Below, piece after piece: positions 34,024 to 43,520 of a DNA stretch of 64,000 nt. The DNA is taken from assembly GCF_036346875.1 (NCBI RefSeq), contig NZ_CP107852.1, positions 4,154,001 to 4,218,000 of the forward strand. The letters are read 5' to 3'. Source of the stretch: Nocardia sp. NBC_00508 (GTDB taxonomy: Bacteria > Actinomycetota > Actinomycetes > Mycobacteriales > Mycobacteriaceae). The first letter of the stretch is position 1, and each line of letters starts with the position of its first letter. The translations under genes and the position numbers were made by a program. Below the pieces are notes generated by a model. It searched no databases and had not been told where the DNA came from. It worked only from the letters and a program-made list of their open reading frames with translations.

Positions 34024-35264
34024 TGCGAATACGCCGCACCTTCGCTGTCGCGGTGGGGCTGACGGTGGCGCTCGGCGTCTCCGGCTGCCAATGGGACGGG
34101 TTGAATTCGCTGCCGATGCCCGGCACCGAGGGCACCGCGCCCGGCTCCTATCACGTGCGCATCCAGATGCCGAACGTGACCACTCTGACCAGGAATTCGC
34201 CGGTCCGGGTGCACGACGTGACGGTCGGGACGGTCTCGGGGATCGAGGTGGAGGACTGGCACGCGCTGGTCACGGTCACGCTGAATCCCGATGTGCGGCT
34301 TCCGGCGAACGCGGTCGCCAAGATCGGGCAGACCAGTCTGCTCGGGTCCAATCATCTCGAACTGTCCGCGCCGACCGATCAGCCCCCCGAAGGCGAGTTG
34401 AAGCCGGGGGATGTCATTCCGCTGGCGCGGGCCGGGGCCTACCCGACCACCGAGCAGGTGCTGTCCTCGCTGTCGGTGGTGCTCAACGGCGGCGGCGTCG
34501 CGCAGCTGGAAACCATCACCCGCGAACTCAATTCCGCGCTCACCGGGCGGGAGGAGGCGATCCGGGACCTGCTGCCGCAGCTGAACGAGCTGACCACGAA
34601 CCTGGACCGCCAGACCGGTGACATTATCGCCGCGATGAGCGGCCTGGATCGCCTCGGCGGCCAGCTGGCCGAGCAGCGCGACGTGGTGGCGGCGGCCATC
34701 GAACAGATCCATCCGGCGTTGAGCGTGCTGGCCGACCGCCGGGCGAACATCACCAGGGCGCTCACCGCGCTCGGCGAATTGAGCGACGTCACGCAACGGA
34801 TCATCGACGCCAGCGGCAACGACCTGAAGGCCAACTTGCACAGCCTCGTCCCGGTGCTGCGATCGCTCTCCGACACCGGCGGCAACCTGACCGAGGCGCT
34901 GAAGATCCTGGCCACCTTCCCGTTCCCGATGAAGAACCTGGACCACGCCATCAAGGGCGACTACTTGAATCTGTTCATGACGGTGGATATGACCGGGCGG
35001 CGGCTGGATTCGAACTTCCTCACCGGTACGCCGCTGGGCGGGCGCTTCGGCGGGGTGGAGGGCGCGCTCGGCAGCTTCGCACCGGGTACCGCGGCGCAGA
35101 ACGGTGACCCGGCCACCGGGCCGCTCCAGGCGCCGCCGCCCGCGGCGAGCCAGCCCAGCCCGACCATCCCCGGTCTGCCGCCGATACCAGGCCTGCCCGC
35201 CATTCCCGGGCTGACCGTGCCCCTGCCGGGCAACACCGCGCCGCAAGGGGGGCCGGGACAGTGA
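34020..35264 (+). CDS. mce4E: Mce4E lipoprotein (LprN-type)
   Basis: A 414-residue Mce protein made as a lipoprotein, with signal peptide and lipobox GVSGC at Cys23. This matches the Mce4E/LprN position in M. tuberculosis. The Mce domain contains SPVRVHDVTVGTVSGIEVE and IGQTSLLGSNHLEL. The C-terminus is a proline/glycine-rich tail with PGLPPIPGLPAIPG-type repeats. ATGA overlap with mce4D and GTGA overlap with mce4F. Confidence 0.92.
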   Translation: MMRIRRTFAVAVGLTVALGVSGCQWDGLNSLPMPGTEGTAPGSYHVRIQMPNVTTLTRNSPVRVHDVTVGTVSGIEVEDWHALVTVTLNPDVRLPANAVAKIGQTSLLGSNHLELSAPTDQPPEGELKPGDVIPLARAGAYPTTEQVLSSLSVVLNGGGVAQLETITRELNSALTGREEAIRDLLPQLNELTTNLDRQTGDIIAAMSGLDRLGGQLAEQRDVVAAAIEQIHPALSVLADRRANITRALTALGELSDVTQRIIDASGNDLKANLHSLVPVLRSLSDTGGNLTEALKILATFPFPMKNLDHAIKGDYLNLFMTVDMTGRRLDSNFLTGTPLGGRFGGVEGALGSFAPGTAAQNGDPATGPLQAPPPAASQPSPTIPGLPPIPGLPAIPGLTVPLPGNTAPQGGPGQ

Positions 35265-36685
35265 AACTCACGCGGTTCGTCCGCACCCAGCTGATCATCT
35301 TCTCGGTGCTGACGGTGATCGGCCTGGTGGTCATGGGCGGGACGTACATCAAGCTGCCCGCGATGTTCGGTATCGGGCGCTACGAAGTGACGGTGCAGCT
35401 GGCCGCGACCGGTGGTCTCTACCCGACGGCCAACGTCGCCTATCGCGGCACGAATGTCGGTGTGGTGCAGGAGGTCCGGCTCACGCCCGCCGGTGTGGAC
35501 GCGAAATTGTCCATCGGCAGCGACTACAAGATCCCCGCCGACGTCGACGCCTGGGTGCGCAGCGTGTCCGCGGTCGGCGAACAGTATGTCGACCTGGTGC
35601 CCCCCGAGCGACGCACCGGCGGAAATCTGCATGACGGCAGCGTGATCCCGGTGGAACGCACCAAGCTGCCGCAGGATGTCGGCGCGCTGCTCGACCAGGC
35701 CGACCGCTTGCTGTCCAGCGTCGCGGACACCCGGCTGCGGCAGGTCATCGACGAGGCTTTCCTCGCGTTCAACGGCGCCGGGCCGGATCTGCAGCGGTTC
35801 ATCGATTCCGCGGCGCTGCTGGTGCAGGAAGCGCAGGCCAACGCCGAACCCACGAAACAGCTGCTCGACCAGATCGGGCCGCTGCTGGACACCCAGACCC
35901 GCTCGGACGCCGCGATCCGTTCTTGGACCGCCGATCTGGCGACGGTCACCGACCAACTGCGCGGCCACGACCCCGCGCTGCGCGGCGTGCTGAACAAGGG
36001 ACCGGCCGCGATGCAGCGGGTGACCACGCTGTTCGATGATCTGCGCCCGTCGCTGCCGCTGCTTTTGGCGAACCTGGTCAGCGTCGGCCAGGTCGGCGTC
36101 ACCTATCACGCCGGGCTGGAGCAGGTCCTGGTGGTCTACCCACCGCTGGTCGCCGCGCTGCTCACCGCGGTCCGCGGTCCGCTCGAATACGGCGCGCTGG
36201 TCGACTTCATGTCCTTGGTCAACGACCCGCCCGCGTGCACCACCGGGTTCCTGCCGCCGGACCAGCGCCGTTCGCCGAGCGAGTTGGACACCCCGGACAC
36301 GCCGCCCGGTCTGTACTGCAAAGTGCCGCAGGACGCGCCCGAGGCGGTGCGCGGCATCCGCAATACACCGTGCGCGGAAGTGCCGGGCGTGCGCGCCCCG
36401 ACGCCGGAGCTGTGTCGGAGCGGGTACTTTCCGTTGGGTAACAACCCGCCGTTCGGTCCGCCGCAGCCGGTCGCACCCGCGGCCGCGCCCGTGGACGAAC
36501 CTCCTGGTGTCGCACCCGCGAGTTACGGCGGCGCCACACCGGCCGCCGCGCGAGCATATGACCCGGACACCGGCGTGTATATCGGCACCGACGGGCGCAC
36601 ATACCGACAGGGCGATATCAGACCGGGCGGTTCGGGCACGGTACCGTCGAGCTGGCAGGCGATGCTCGAGGAGCAGCAACAATGA
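35261..36685 (+). CDS. mce4F: Mce4F substrate-binding protein
   Basis: A 474-residue Mce protein with anchor helix LIIFSVLTVIGLVVMGG. The Mce domain contains VAYRGTNVGVVQEVRLTP and SAVGEQYVDLVPP. A helical region is followed by a C-terminal extension of over 130 residues rich in proline and cysteine (PPACTTGF, GLYCKVPQ, NTPCAEVPG), ending in a DPDTGVYIGTDGRTY motif common in Mce F proteins. GTGA and ATGA overlaps tie it to mce4E and the next gene. Confidence 0.92.
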   Translation: MKLTRFVRTQLIIFSVLTVIGLVVMGGTYIKLPAMFGIGRYEVTVQLAATGGLYPTANVAYRGTNVGVVQEVRLTPAGVDAKLSIGSDYKIPADVDAWVRSVSAVGEQYVDLVPPERRTGGNLHDGSVIPVERTKLPQDVGALLDQADRLLSSVADTRLRQVIDEAFLAFNGAGPDLQRFIDSAALLVQEAQANAEPTKQLLDQIGPLLDTQTRSDAAIRSWTADLATVTDQLRGHDPALRGVLNKGPAAMQRVTTLFDDLRPSLPLLLANLVSVGQVGVTYHAGLEQVLVVYPPLVAALLTAVRGPLEYGALVDFMSLVNDPPACTTGFLPPDQRRSPSELDTPDTPPGLYCKVPQDAPEAVRGIRNTPCAEVPGVRAPTPELCRSGYFPLGNNPPFGPPQPVAPAAAPVDEPPGVAPASYGGATPAAARAYDPDTGVYIGTDGRTYRQGDIRPGGSGTVPSSWQAMLEEQQQ

Positions 36686-37608
36686 GTGAGAGCAACGGAG
36701 AAGGTCACCGCACGCGGCGGCGTGCGATGCGCTCGGCCGGTCCACCGGTCGAGGAGAACGCGACCGCGACCACCACAGACGTGCAGACCACGGCCTCCGA
36801 GGACACTGCGGCCCGCGGCGCCGGAACCTCCCGATCCACAGTGGATGGCGAACCGAGCTCCATTGGCGCCGAGCCCGACCCCTCGACCTCGCTGGCGAAG
36901 CAACCCCCCTCGCGGGACACGCCCGACTCGGCGGCGCCGACCGGCGAGGTCGACAAGGAATCGGGCGCTGTGGCCGGCCAGGCAGCGGATGCCGCGGGGG
37001 GAACGGTCGCCGGGGCGGACAGTGCCGCAACCGACAAGACATCGCTCGCCGAGGCGAAAGCCGACGCCGAGCAGGTCACCGCTGAGGACTTGGCGACCGA
37101 CAAAGCGGCCCGGACACGGCGCCGTAGCGCTCCACGGATCCTCGCGCTGGCCGTCTCCGCGTTGTTGGTTCTCGCACTGGTGTGCGGTGCGACCCTCTCG
37201 GTGTTCGCGATGCGCTCGGCGCACGAACGCGACGAGCGCCGCGCCGAGTACGTACAGACCGCCAGGCAGGCGATCGTCAACCTCACCACCATCCGCGCCG
37301 ATTCGGCCAAGCAGGACATCGACCGGATCCTGTCGTTGGCCTCCGGCGAGTTCAAGACCGAGTTCGACGGTCGCGTCGACCCGTTCACCAGCATCGTGCA
37401 GCAGGCCAAGGTGGTATCCAGCGGAGAGATCGTGGAGTCCGCGCTGGAGAGCGACGATGATCGCTCGGCGCGCGTGCTGGTCGCCGCCAAGCAGACGCTC
37501 ACCAATGCGGGCCAGGCCGAACCACAGACCAGGTATTACCGGTTCCGGGTCACGGTTTCCCGCGGCGACTCCGGTCTGACCGTTTCCGACGTGGAGTTCG
37601 TGGCATGA
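36682..37608 (+). CDS. Mce-associated membrane protein (Mam4A/Rv3493c-like)
   Basis: A 308-residue protein. The first ~140 residues are a disordered, Ala/Asp/Thr-rich cytoplasmic tail. One membrane helix (about 152-175, ILALAVSALLVLALVCGATLS) leads to an extracytoplasmic NTF2-like domain (ARQAIVNLTTIRADSAKQDIDRILSLASGEF). Mam proteins stabilise Mce complexes; the closest positional match is Rv3493c. Its ATG overlaps the mce4F stop. The long disordered tail is an expanded version of the family pattern. Confidence 0.85.
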   Translation: MSESNGEGHRTRRRAMRSAGPPVEENATATTTDVQTTASEDTAARGAGTSRSTVDGEPSSIGAEPDPSTSLAKQPPSRDTPDSAAPTGEVDKESGAVAGQAADAAGGTVAGADSAATDKTSLAEAKADAEQVTAEDLATDKAARTRRRSAPRILALAVSALLVLALVCGATLSVFAMRSAHERDERRAEYVQTARQAIVNLTTIRADSAKQDIDRILSLASGEFKTEFDGRVDPFTSIVQQAKVVSSGEIVESALESDDDRSARVLVAAKQTLTNAGQAEPQTRYYRFRVTVSRGDSGLTVSDVEFVA

Positions 37609-38099
37609 ACCTGAACGGAATTCGAGGCAGGATCCTGCTCGCGGTGCTCGGCGTCGTGGTCGCCGCGGTCGCGGTCATCGGCGGCGTCAACGGATACCGC
37701 TACTGGGACGACCGGCAGGCCGAACAGTCGCGCAAGGACGCGGTCGCGACGGCCAGCCGCACCGTCGAGACCATGTTCACCTACAGCCCGCAGACCGTGG
37801 ACACCGAACTGCGCAAGTCGGCCGACAACCTCAGCGGCGACTTCCGCGAGGACTACCTCACGCTGATCGACAAGCAGATCGCGCCGGGCGCCAAGGAAAA
37901 GCAGCTCACCGTCACCGCGACCACACAGGCGGGCGGCGTCATCTCCGCCGACCGATCGCACGCGGTGGTCCTGCTGTTCCTCAACCAGGTCATGACGAGC
38001 AAGGACACGCCACAGGGCACCACCACCGGCAGCCGAGTGCGCGTCAGCTTGGCCAAAACCGACTCACGCTGGTTGGTCGAGGCCGTCACTCCCGTGTAG
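37605..38099 (+). CDS. Mce-associated membrane protein (Mam4B/Rv3492c-like)
   Basis: A 164-residue protein with an N-terminal membrane helix (RILLAVLGVVVAAVAVIGGV) and a periplasmic NTF2-like domain. The domain includes VETMFTYSPQTVDTELRKSADNL in two parts and ends in SRWLVEAVTPV, typical of Mam proteins. It corresponds to M. tuberculosis Rv3492c and closes the mce4 operon. ATGA overlap with the previous gene. The convergent sensor kinase gene ends 149 bp away. Confidence 0.85.
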   Translation: MNLNGIRGRILLAVLGVVVAAVAVIGGVNGYRYWDDRQAEQSRKDAVATASRTVETMFTYSPQTVDTELRKSADNLSGDFREDYLTLIDKQIAPGAKEKQLTVTATTQAGGVISADRSHAVVLLFLNQVMTSKDTPQGTTTGSRVRVSLAKTDSRWLVEAVTPV

Positions 38100-38248
38100 A
38101 GCTCGGTTGACACTGTCGGCAGGTGCAGAGTATCGAGCCTCTCGAATCGGCGGTTCGAATTGCGAAGCCTGGCAAGCTATTACGGCGGACTCTGCTGCAC
38201 ACGCCCGACTGAATCCGATGCCGATGTTGTCGGAGACCATCGTCGGCC

Positions 38249-39709
38249 TCAAGGCGAATCCGTCGGGCGCGGCAGCCGGACGGTGAAAGTCGTCCCTTCA
38301 CCGGGCGTGCTGCGGACGCCGACCTCGCCGCCGTGCGCGGTGACCAGAGCCTGCACGATGGACAGGCCGAGCCCGGTCCCGCCGCTGGTGCGGGTGCGAG
38401 AGGTGTCGGTGCGGTAGAAGCGCTCGAAGACGCGTTCAGCCTCCTCCGGCGGCAGGCCAGGGCCGGTGTCGGCCACCTCGAGAAGGACGTGATCGGCGGC
38501 GGGTGTCAGCCGGACCGTCACCGACGTGTCGGGCACGGTGTGCGTGATGGCATTGTTCAGCAGATTGCCCAGAACCTGGCGCAACCGCGCCTCGTCCCCG
38601 AGCAGCTCCAGCGTCCCTTCGCCCGGTTCTACTTTCAGCTCGATGGTGCGCACGGGTCCGTCCGTACGCTCGGCGGCGACCACCGCCCGCGCGTTGTGCA
38701 CCGCGTCGCTGGCGACGGCGAGCAGGTCCACCGGCCCCAGCTCCAGCGGGCGCTGGGCATCCAGCCGCGCGAGCATCAGCAGATCCTCGACCAGCACACC
38801 CATCCGCTGGGATTCGTGCTCGATGCGCTCCATGAAGGTGCCCGGATCGGCGTTGGCGCCTTGGCGGTACAGCTCGGCGAACCCGCGGATCGTGGTGAGC
38901 GGGGTGCGCAGTTCATGACTGGCGTCGGCGACGAATCGACGCATCCGCTCCTCGGACCGCCGTGCGGCTTCCTCGGACGCCTCGGTCGCGGTGAACGCGC
39001 GCTGGATCTGCGCCAGCATGCCGTTCAGCGACCGGGACAGCAGGTCCACCTCTGTGTTCTTGCCGCGAACTGGCACCCGGCGGTGCAGGTCGCCGCGCGC
39101 GATCGCCGCGGCCGTGCTCTCCACCCGACGCAACGGTCGCAGACTGCGTCGCACCACGAAGTACGCGATCGCCGCCAGCGCGGTCAGGACGATCGCGCCT
39201 ACGACCAGTTGGAGCGTCACGAGGCGCTGCACCGTGTCGGTGTTCTGCGTGAGCGGCAGCGCCACCGTGGTTGTGCCGTCCGGAGTCCGCACCGTCAGTG
39301 CCCTCCACTCGGTCGGTCTGCCGTTCACAGAGCCGACGGTGTACGGACCCGATCGTGGCGTCTGCGTCAGGTCGGGCTCGGCCTCCACACCGAAAGCCCT
39401 GATCAGGAACGCGCGCCCGTCGGTCCGCAGCGAGCGCACGTAGAACTGGCTCGGTGCGTGGCGCGGGTCGGGCGGCAGCACCGGCAGCGGAGGCGGCCGC
39501 CGCGACCACTCCATCGCACCATCGCGCAGTTGCTGATCGGTGCGGTCGGTCAGCTGCTGTTCCAACCCGGACGTGACCACCATGCCGGAGATGAGCAGGC
39601 CGAGCCCCGCGGTGAGAACCAGCAGAACCATCAGCGTCACGCGCAGGGGGATCGCGGACAGCAGATCGGACGCTTTCGCCCGCGCCGTCGCGATCCGGCT
39701 CGGGCTCAC
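38249..39709 (-). CDS. phoR: Two-component sensor histidine kinase, PhoR-like
   Basis: A 486-residue membrane kinase (M. tuberculosis PhoR, 485). Helix 1 lies at about residues 18-44 (LRVTLMVLLVLTAGLGLLIS), then a sensor loop of ~125 residues and helix 2 near 170-190. HAMP follows (RRSLRPLRRVESTAAAIARG). The dimerisation/phosphoacceptor segment is DASHELRTPLTTIRGFAELYRQG with the conserved His, and the ATPase has NNAITH, DTGPGL and GGTGLGLSIV. GTG 39709 overlaps the regulator stop (GTGA). High similarity across the kinase core supports PhoR rather than another kinase. Confidence 0.82.
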   Translation of the reverse strand: MSPSRIATARAKASDLLSAIPLRVTLMVLLVLTAGLGLLISGMVVTSGLEQQLTDRTDQQLRDGAMEWSRRPPPLPVLPPDPRHAPSQFYVRSLRTDGRAFLIRAFGVEAEPDLTQTPRSGPYTVGSVNGRPTEWRALTVRTPDGTTTVALPLTQNTDTVQRLVTLQLVVGAIVLTALAAIAYFVVRRSLRPLRRVESTAAAIARGDLHRRVPVRGKNTEVDLLSRSLNGMLAQIQRAFTATEASEEAARRSEERMRRFVADASHELRTPLTTIRGFAELYRQGANADPGTFMERIEHESQRMGVLVEDLLMLARLDAQRPLELGPVDLLAVASDAVHNARAVVAAERTDGPVRTIELKVEPGEGTLELLGDEARLRQVLGNLLNNAITHTVPDTSVTVRLTPAADHVLLEVADTGPGLPPEEAERVFERFYRTDTSRTRTSGGTGLGLSIVQALVTAHGGEVGVRSTPGEGTTFTVRLPRPTDSP

Positions 39710-40437
39710 GTGCCGCTCTTGCGATGGGGCCCGCGCATGACATAGCCGACACCGCGCAGCGTGTGGATCAGTCTTGTATCGCCCGTGTCGACCTTTTTGC
39801 GCAGGTAGGAGACATAGGTTTCCACCACGCCGACCTCGCCGCCGAAGTCGTAACGCCACACGTGGTCGAGGATGCGTGGCTTGCTGAGCACGGTTCCCGC
39901 GTTGACCATGAAATAGCGCAGCAGCGTGAACTCGGTGGGAGACAGAGCCACCGGCTCGCCCGCCTTCCATACCTCGTGGGTGTCGTCGTCGAGCTCGATG
40001 TCCTCGAAGCGGATGCGCGAGCTTTCCCGCTGCGGCGCGGCGTGCCCCGCGCGGCGCAGGATGACCCGCAACCTGGCCACGACCTCCTCCAGGCTGAACG
40101 GTTTCGTCACGTAGTCGTCGGCGCCGAGGGTGAGGCCGGTGACCTTGTCCTGCACCTCGTCGCGCGCGGTCAGGAACAGCACGGGCGCGTCGACGCGGTC
40201 CGCGCGCAGCCTGCGGAGCAGGCCGAAGCCGTCCATGCCGGGCATCATCACGTCCACGATGAGCGCTTGCGGGCGGAACGTCCGTGCTTTGTCCAGCGCT
40301 TGGGCGCCGTCGGCCGCGGTGTCCACCTCGAAGCCCTGGTAGCGCAGGCTCACCGCGAGAAGTTCGACGATCATCGGCTCGTCGTCGACCACCAGCACCC
40401 TGGCTTCGGGTCTCTGCTCCACCGGCGCGCCACTCAT
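39706..40437 (-). CDS. phoP: Two-component response regulator, PhoP-like
   Basis: A 243-residue OmpR-family regulator. The receiver domain has VLVVDDEPMIVELLAVSL and the phosphoacceptor Asp in IVDVMMPGMDGFG. The winged-helix domain carries LSPTEFTLLRYFMVNAGTV and a near-identical YVSYLRKK recognition region. The match to M. tuberculosis PhoP (247) is extensive, including KPFSLEEVVARLRVILRRAG. PhoP governs wall lipid, pH and redox responses. ATG 40437 is preferred, a GTG at 40455 possible. It is followed by phoR and preceded, 85 bp away on the same strand, by otsA. Confidence 0.85.
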   Translation of the reverse strand: MSGAPVEQRPEARVLVVDDEPMIVELLAVSLRYQGFEVDTAADGAQALDKARTFRPQALIVDVMMPGMDGFGLLRRLRADRVDAPVLFLTARDEVQDKVTGLTLGADDYVTKPFSLEEVVARLRVILRRAGHAAPQRESSRIRFEDIELDDDTHEVWKAGEPVALSPTEFTLLRYFMVNAGTVLSKPRILDHVWRYDFGGEVGVVETYVSYLRKKVDTGDTRLIHTLRGVGYVMRGPHRKSGT

Positions 40438-40522
40438 GGCTTCATGGTCCAGCACCCCGCTGCGAAGTTCCTGGATCGAAGCTGGGTGATTCCTGTGAAC
40501 CCGGGCTCGACGGAATGCCTGC

Positions 40523-42082
40523 TCAGCGCCGCGCGCGGGATTCCGGGTACACGTCGTCGTCGGTCAGCAGCGCGCTGCCGGCGACCTGGTCCTGCGCCAG
40601 CGCGTCCAGGAAGGCGCGTGCCCAGCGGTCCACGTCGTGGGCCAGCACTTGGCGGCGCAACGCGCGCATCCGCCTGCGCTTGGTATCCCGGTCATCGCCC
40701 AGTGCGGCGACGATGGCGTCCTTCACGTCGTCCAGGTCGTGCGGATTGCACAGGTAGGCTTGGCGCAATTCGGCTGCGGCGCCGGTGAATTCGCTCAACA
40801 CCAGGGTGCCGTTGAGTCCGCTGTGGGAGGCGACGTACTCCTTGGCGACCAGGTTCATGCCGTCGCGCAGCGGCGTCACCAGCATCACGTCGGCGGCCAC
40901 GAAGAACGCGATCAGTTCGTCGCGCGGGATCGGCCGGTGCAGGTAGTGCACCACCGGATAGCCCACTCTGGCGAACTCGCCGTTGATCCGGCCGACCTGA
41001 CGTTCGATGTCGCCGCGCATCTGGATGTAGCTCTCGACGCGCTCGCGACTGGGCGTGGCCAGCTGGATCATGACCGTGTCGGCCGGATCGATCCGGTCCT
41101 CGATGAGCAGCTCCTCCAGCGCGTTGAGCCGGATGTCGATGCCCTTGGTGTAGTCCAGGCGGTCCACACCGAGCAGGATGTTCTTCGGGTTGCCGAGTTC
41201 GGCCCGGATCTTGGCGGCACGTTCACGCACCGACCTGCGGCGGGACTGCTCGTCGAGGTCGGCAGAGGCAATAGAGATCGGGAACGCGCCCACTCGTACC
41301 GTGCGGAACCCGACCTGGACGACGCCGAGCTTGGAGCGCACGCCGACCGAGCCGCGTGAGGTCGGCTGCCCGGCCAGGCGACGGGCCAGATAGAGGAAGT
41401 TCTGCGCACCGCCGGGCAGATGGAAACCGATCAGATCGGCGCCGAGCAGGCCCTCCACGATCTCGGTCCGCCACGGCATCTGCATGAACAGCTCGACCGG
41501 CGGGAACGGGATGTGCAGGAAGAACCCGATGGTCAGATCCGGGCGCAGCATGCGCAGCATCTTGGGCACCAGCTGGAGCTGGTAATCCTGCACCCACACG
41601 GTCGCCCCCTCGGCGGCGACCTTGGCGGTGGCCTCGGCGAAACGCCGGTTCACGGTGACGTAGGCGCTCCACCATTTGCGGTCGTAGACCGGTCGCACGA
41701 TCACGTCGTGGTAGAGCGGCCACAGCGTGCCGTTGGAGAAGCCTTCGTAGTAGTCGGCCACCTCCTGCGCCGCCAGCGGGACCGGATGCAGTTCCAGGCC
41801 GTCCTCGATGATCGGATCGACCTCCACGTCCGGCACCCCTGCCCAACCGACCCACGCGCCCTTGTTGTTGCGCAAGACCGGTTCCAGCGCGGTGACCAGG
41901 CCGCCCGGGCTGCGTTTCCATCGGGTGCTGCCGTCGGGCAGCCGCTCGAGGTCGACGGGGAGCCGATTGGCGACGACGACGAAACCGGAGCCCGCGTCGG
42001 GACCGGTGGCTCCGGTCGCGGTGTCAGCAGTCGAGGTGTCTCTGGCGTGCTCGGAGTCGTCGGACGGGTTCATCTGGTCCAC
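40523..42082 (-). CDS. otsA: Trehalose-6-phosphate synthase OtsA
   Basis: A 519-residue GT20 glycosyltransferase (M. tuberculosis OtsA, 500). It joins UDP-/ADP-glucose to glucose-6-phosphate, the first step of the OtsAB trehalose route; trehalose feeds mycolate glycolipids. Motifs are FVVVANRLPVDLERLPDG, RSPGGLVTALEPVL, VWVQDYQLQLVPKMLR, FLHIPFPPVELF, LGVDRLDYTKGI and the nucleotide-sugar loop PLRDGMNLVAKEYVA. GTG 42082 has AAAGGA upstream. No otsB is visible in the window; a 56-residue gene precedes it. Confidence 0.94.
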   Translation of the reverse strand: MDQMNPSDDSEHARDTSTADTATGATGPDAGSGFVVVANRLPVDLERLPDGSTRWKRSPGGLVTALEPVLRNNKGAWVGWAGVPDVEVDPIIEDGLELHPVPLAAQEVADYYEGFSNGTLWPLYHDVIVRPVYDRKWWSAYVTVNRRFAEATAKVAAEGATVWVQDYQLQLVPKMLRMLRPDLTIGFFLHIPFPPVELFMQMPWRTEIVEGLLGADLIGFHLPGGAQNFLYLARRLAGQPTSRGSVGVRSKLGVVQVGFRTVRVGAFPISIASADLDEQSRRRSVRERAAKIRAELGNPKNILLGVDRLDYTKGIDIRLNALEELLIEDRIDPADTVMIQLATPSRERVESYIQMRGDIERQVGRINGEFARVGYPVVHYLHRPIPRDELIAFFVAADVMLVTPLRDGMNLVAKEYVASHSGLNGTLVLSEFTGAAAELRQAYLCNPHDLDDVKDAIVAALGDDRDTKRRRMRALRRQVLAHDVDRWARAFLDALAQDQVAGSALLTDDDVYPESRARR

Positions 42083-42157
42083 TCACGCATCCTTTGCGCG
42101 TTGCTGTATCCCGCTGGAGTTGTGTAGTCGACGTCGCCGTTGGCGTCGAGAACGAGA

Positions 42158-42328
42158 CTATTCGCCCCGGGCGCTCGGTCCAATACCCAACATAGACAAC
42201 AACATCCGGCACTCGTCGGCATCTTCGGCATAGGCCGCGACCACCCGCTGCGCTTGGCGCGCGGTCTCGTCGGCCAGTGGTTCCAGATCGTCGTCCGCAA
42301 TGTCGTTGGCGCTGCCCTTCGCGGCCAT
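42158..42328 (-). CDS. Conserved small protein upstream of otsA (Rv3489-like)
   Basis: A 56-residue acidic, probably helical protein (DETARQAQRVVAAYAEDA, then DECRMLLSMLGIGPSARGE). ATG at 42328, TAG at 42158-42160, 75 bp ahead of otsA on the same strand. M. tuberculosis has a similarly sized gene beside otsA (Rv3489), and the MLLSMLGIGP ending appears conserved from memory. Function unknown; its constant linkage suggests a role tied to trehalose synthesis. Confidence 0.7.
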   Translation of the reverse strand: MAAKGSANDIADDDLEPLADETARQAQRVVAAYAEDADECRMLLSMLGIGPSARGE

Positions 42329-42517
42329 TGTCAAGTCCTCCCGGCTCAGTGCGCTCGTCCGTGCGAAAAGTCAATGGTATGCGACGCTGGGAGGTGCGTC
42401 TGCCGGGGCGGCCGACGGTCGCGTGGCACTCGACACCAGGTCACCCCGGTCGGTGCGCCGACCCCGCCGTTCCCTATACCGTGGGGAGCGCAGCACCAAC
42501 TCCACGAAAGGGTCGAT

Positions 42518-43351
42518 ATGCCGCTGGCCACGGTGAACGGGATTTCCCTCAACTATCAGGTGAAGGGTGACCGCGCCAGGGGCACCGACGTCAAGGGCTC
42601 CGCGCCGCTCGTGGTGATGATCATGGGCACGGGCAGTCCGGGCCGGGTGTGGGAGTTGCACCAGGTTCCGACGCTGGTCGCGGCCGGTTACCGGGTGTGC
42701 ACATTCGACAACCGGGGGATCGCGCCGTCCTTCGAGGCGGCTTCCGGCATGACCATCGACGACCTGGTCGCCGACACGGCCGCCCTGATCGAATTTCTCG
42801 ACGAGGGTCCCGCCCTGGTGGTCGGCACCTCGATGGGCGCCCGGGTGGCTCAGGAGCTGGCGCTGGCCCGCCCCGACCTGGTGCGCAAGGCGGTATTCAT
42901 GGCCGGACACGGGCGGCTCGACCAATTCCAGAAAACGCTGTCGCTCGGCGAACACGAGTTGGACGCCAGCGGGGTGAAACTGCCGCCGAAATACGAGGCC
43001 GCGATGACCGCGGTGATGAACCTCTCGCCCGCCACCATGGCCGAGCCGAACGCCGCCCGCGACTGGCTCGACCTGTTCGAGTTCACCGGCGGACCGGTTC
43101 CCCCCGGCATCCGCGCACAGCGCAGGATGGACCACGATTTCGACCGAGTGCAGGCATACCGGGCGATTCGCGTGCCCTGCCTTTCGGTCGGATTCGCCGA
43201 CGACCGGATGATTCCGCCGTACCTGTCCAGGGAGATCGCCGAGGTGGTCCCGGGTGCGCGATACCAGGAGGTACCGGACGCGGGACATTTCGGATATTTG
43301 GAACGGCCGGAGGCGGTCAACAAGATTCTGCTCGACTTCTTTGCGAGCTGA
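42518..43351 (+). CDS. Alpha/beta hydrolase
   Basis: A 277-residue alpha/beta hydrolase-fold protein. The oxyanion region reads VVMIMGTGSPGRVW. The nucleophile elbow GTSMGA has Ser as nucleophile, and the catalytic Asp and His are suggested in GFADDRM and PDAGHFGYLERP. The ATG at 42518 has ACGAAAGGG upstream; the frame is open earlier but lacks a ribosome site. Substrate unknown; relatives include non-haem peroxidase-like and ester hydrolases. It is divergent from the otsA operon. Confidence 0.85.
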   Translation: MPLATVNGISLNYQVKGDRARGTDVKGSAPLVVMIMGTGSPGRVWELHQVPTLVAAGYRVCTFDNRGIAPSFEAASGMTIDDLVADTAALIEFLDEGPALVVGTSMGARVAQELALARPDLVRKAVFMAGHGRLDQFQKTLSLGEHELDASGVKLPPKYEAAMTAVMNLSPATMAEPNAARDWLDLFEFTGGPVPPGIRAQRRMDHDFDRVQAYRAIRVPCLSVGFADDRMIPPYLSREIAEVVPGARYQEVPDAGHFGYLERPEAVNKILLDFFAS

Positions 43352-43520
43352 TTGCGAGGCGGCCGACGTGCCCGCCCGGGTAACCGCCCAGGCGTAACGT
43401 CTTGCTTGCTAGTGTCGAAACAACGCTCGGGGTCACTCGGCGCCAGTGTTCCTGATAACCCGGGCGCCGTGTGGACCAGGAGCGATCCCGTACATAGCGC
43501 CAGTATCCAGTGAGGTGAAA

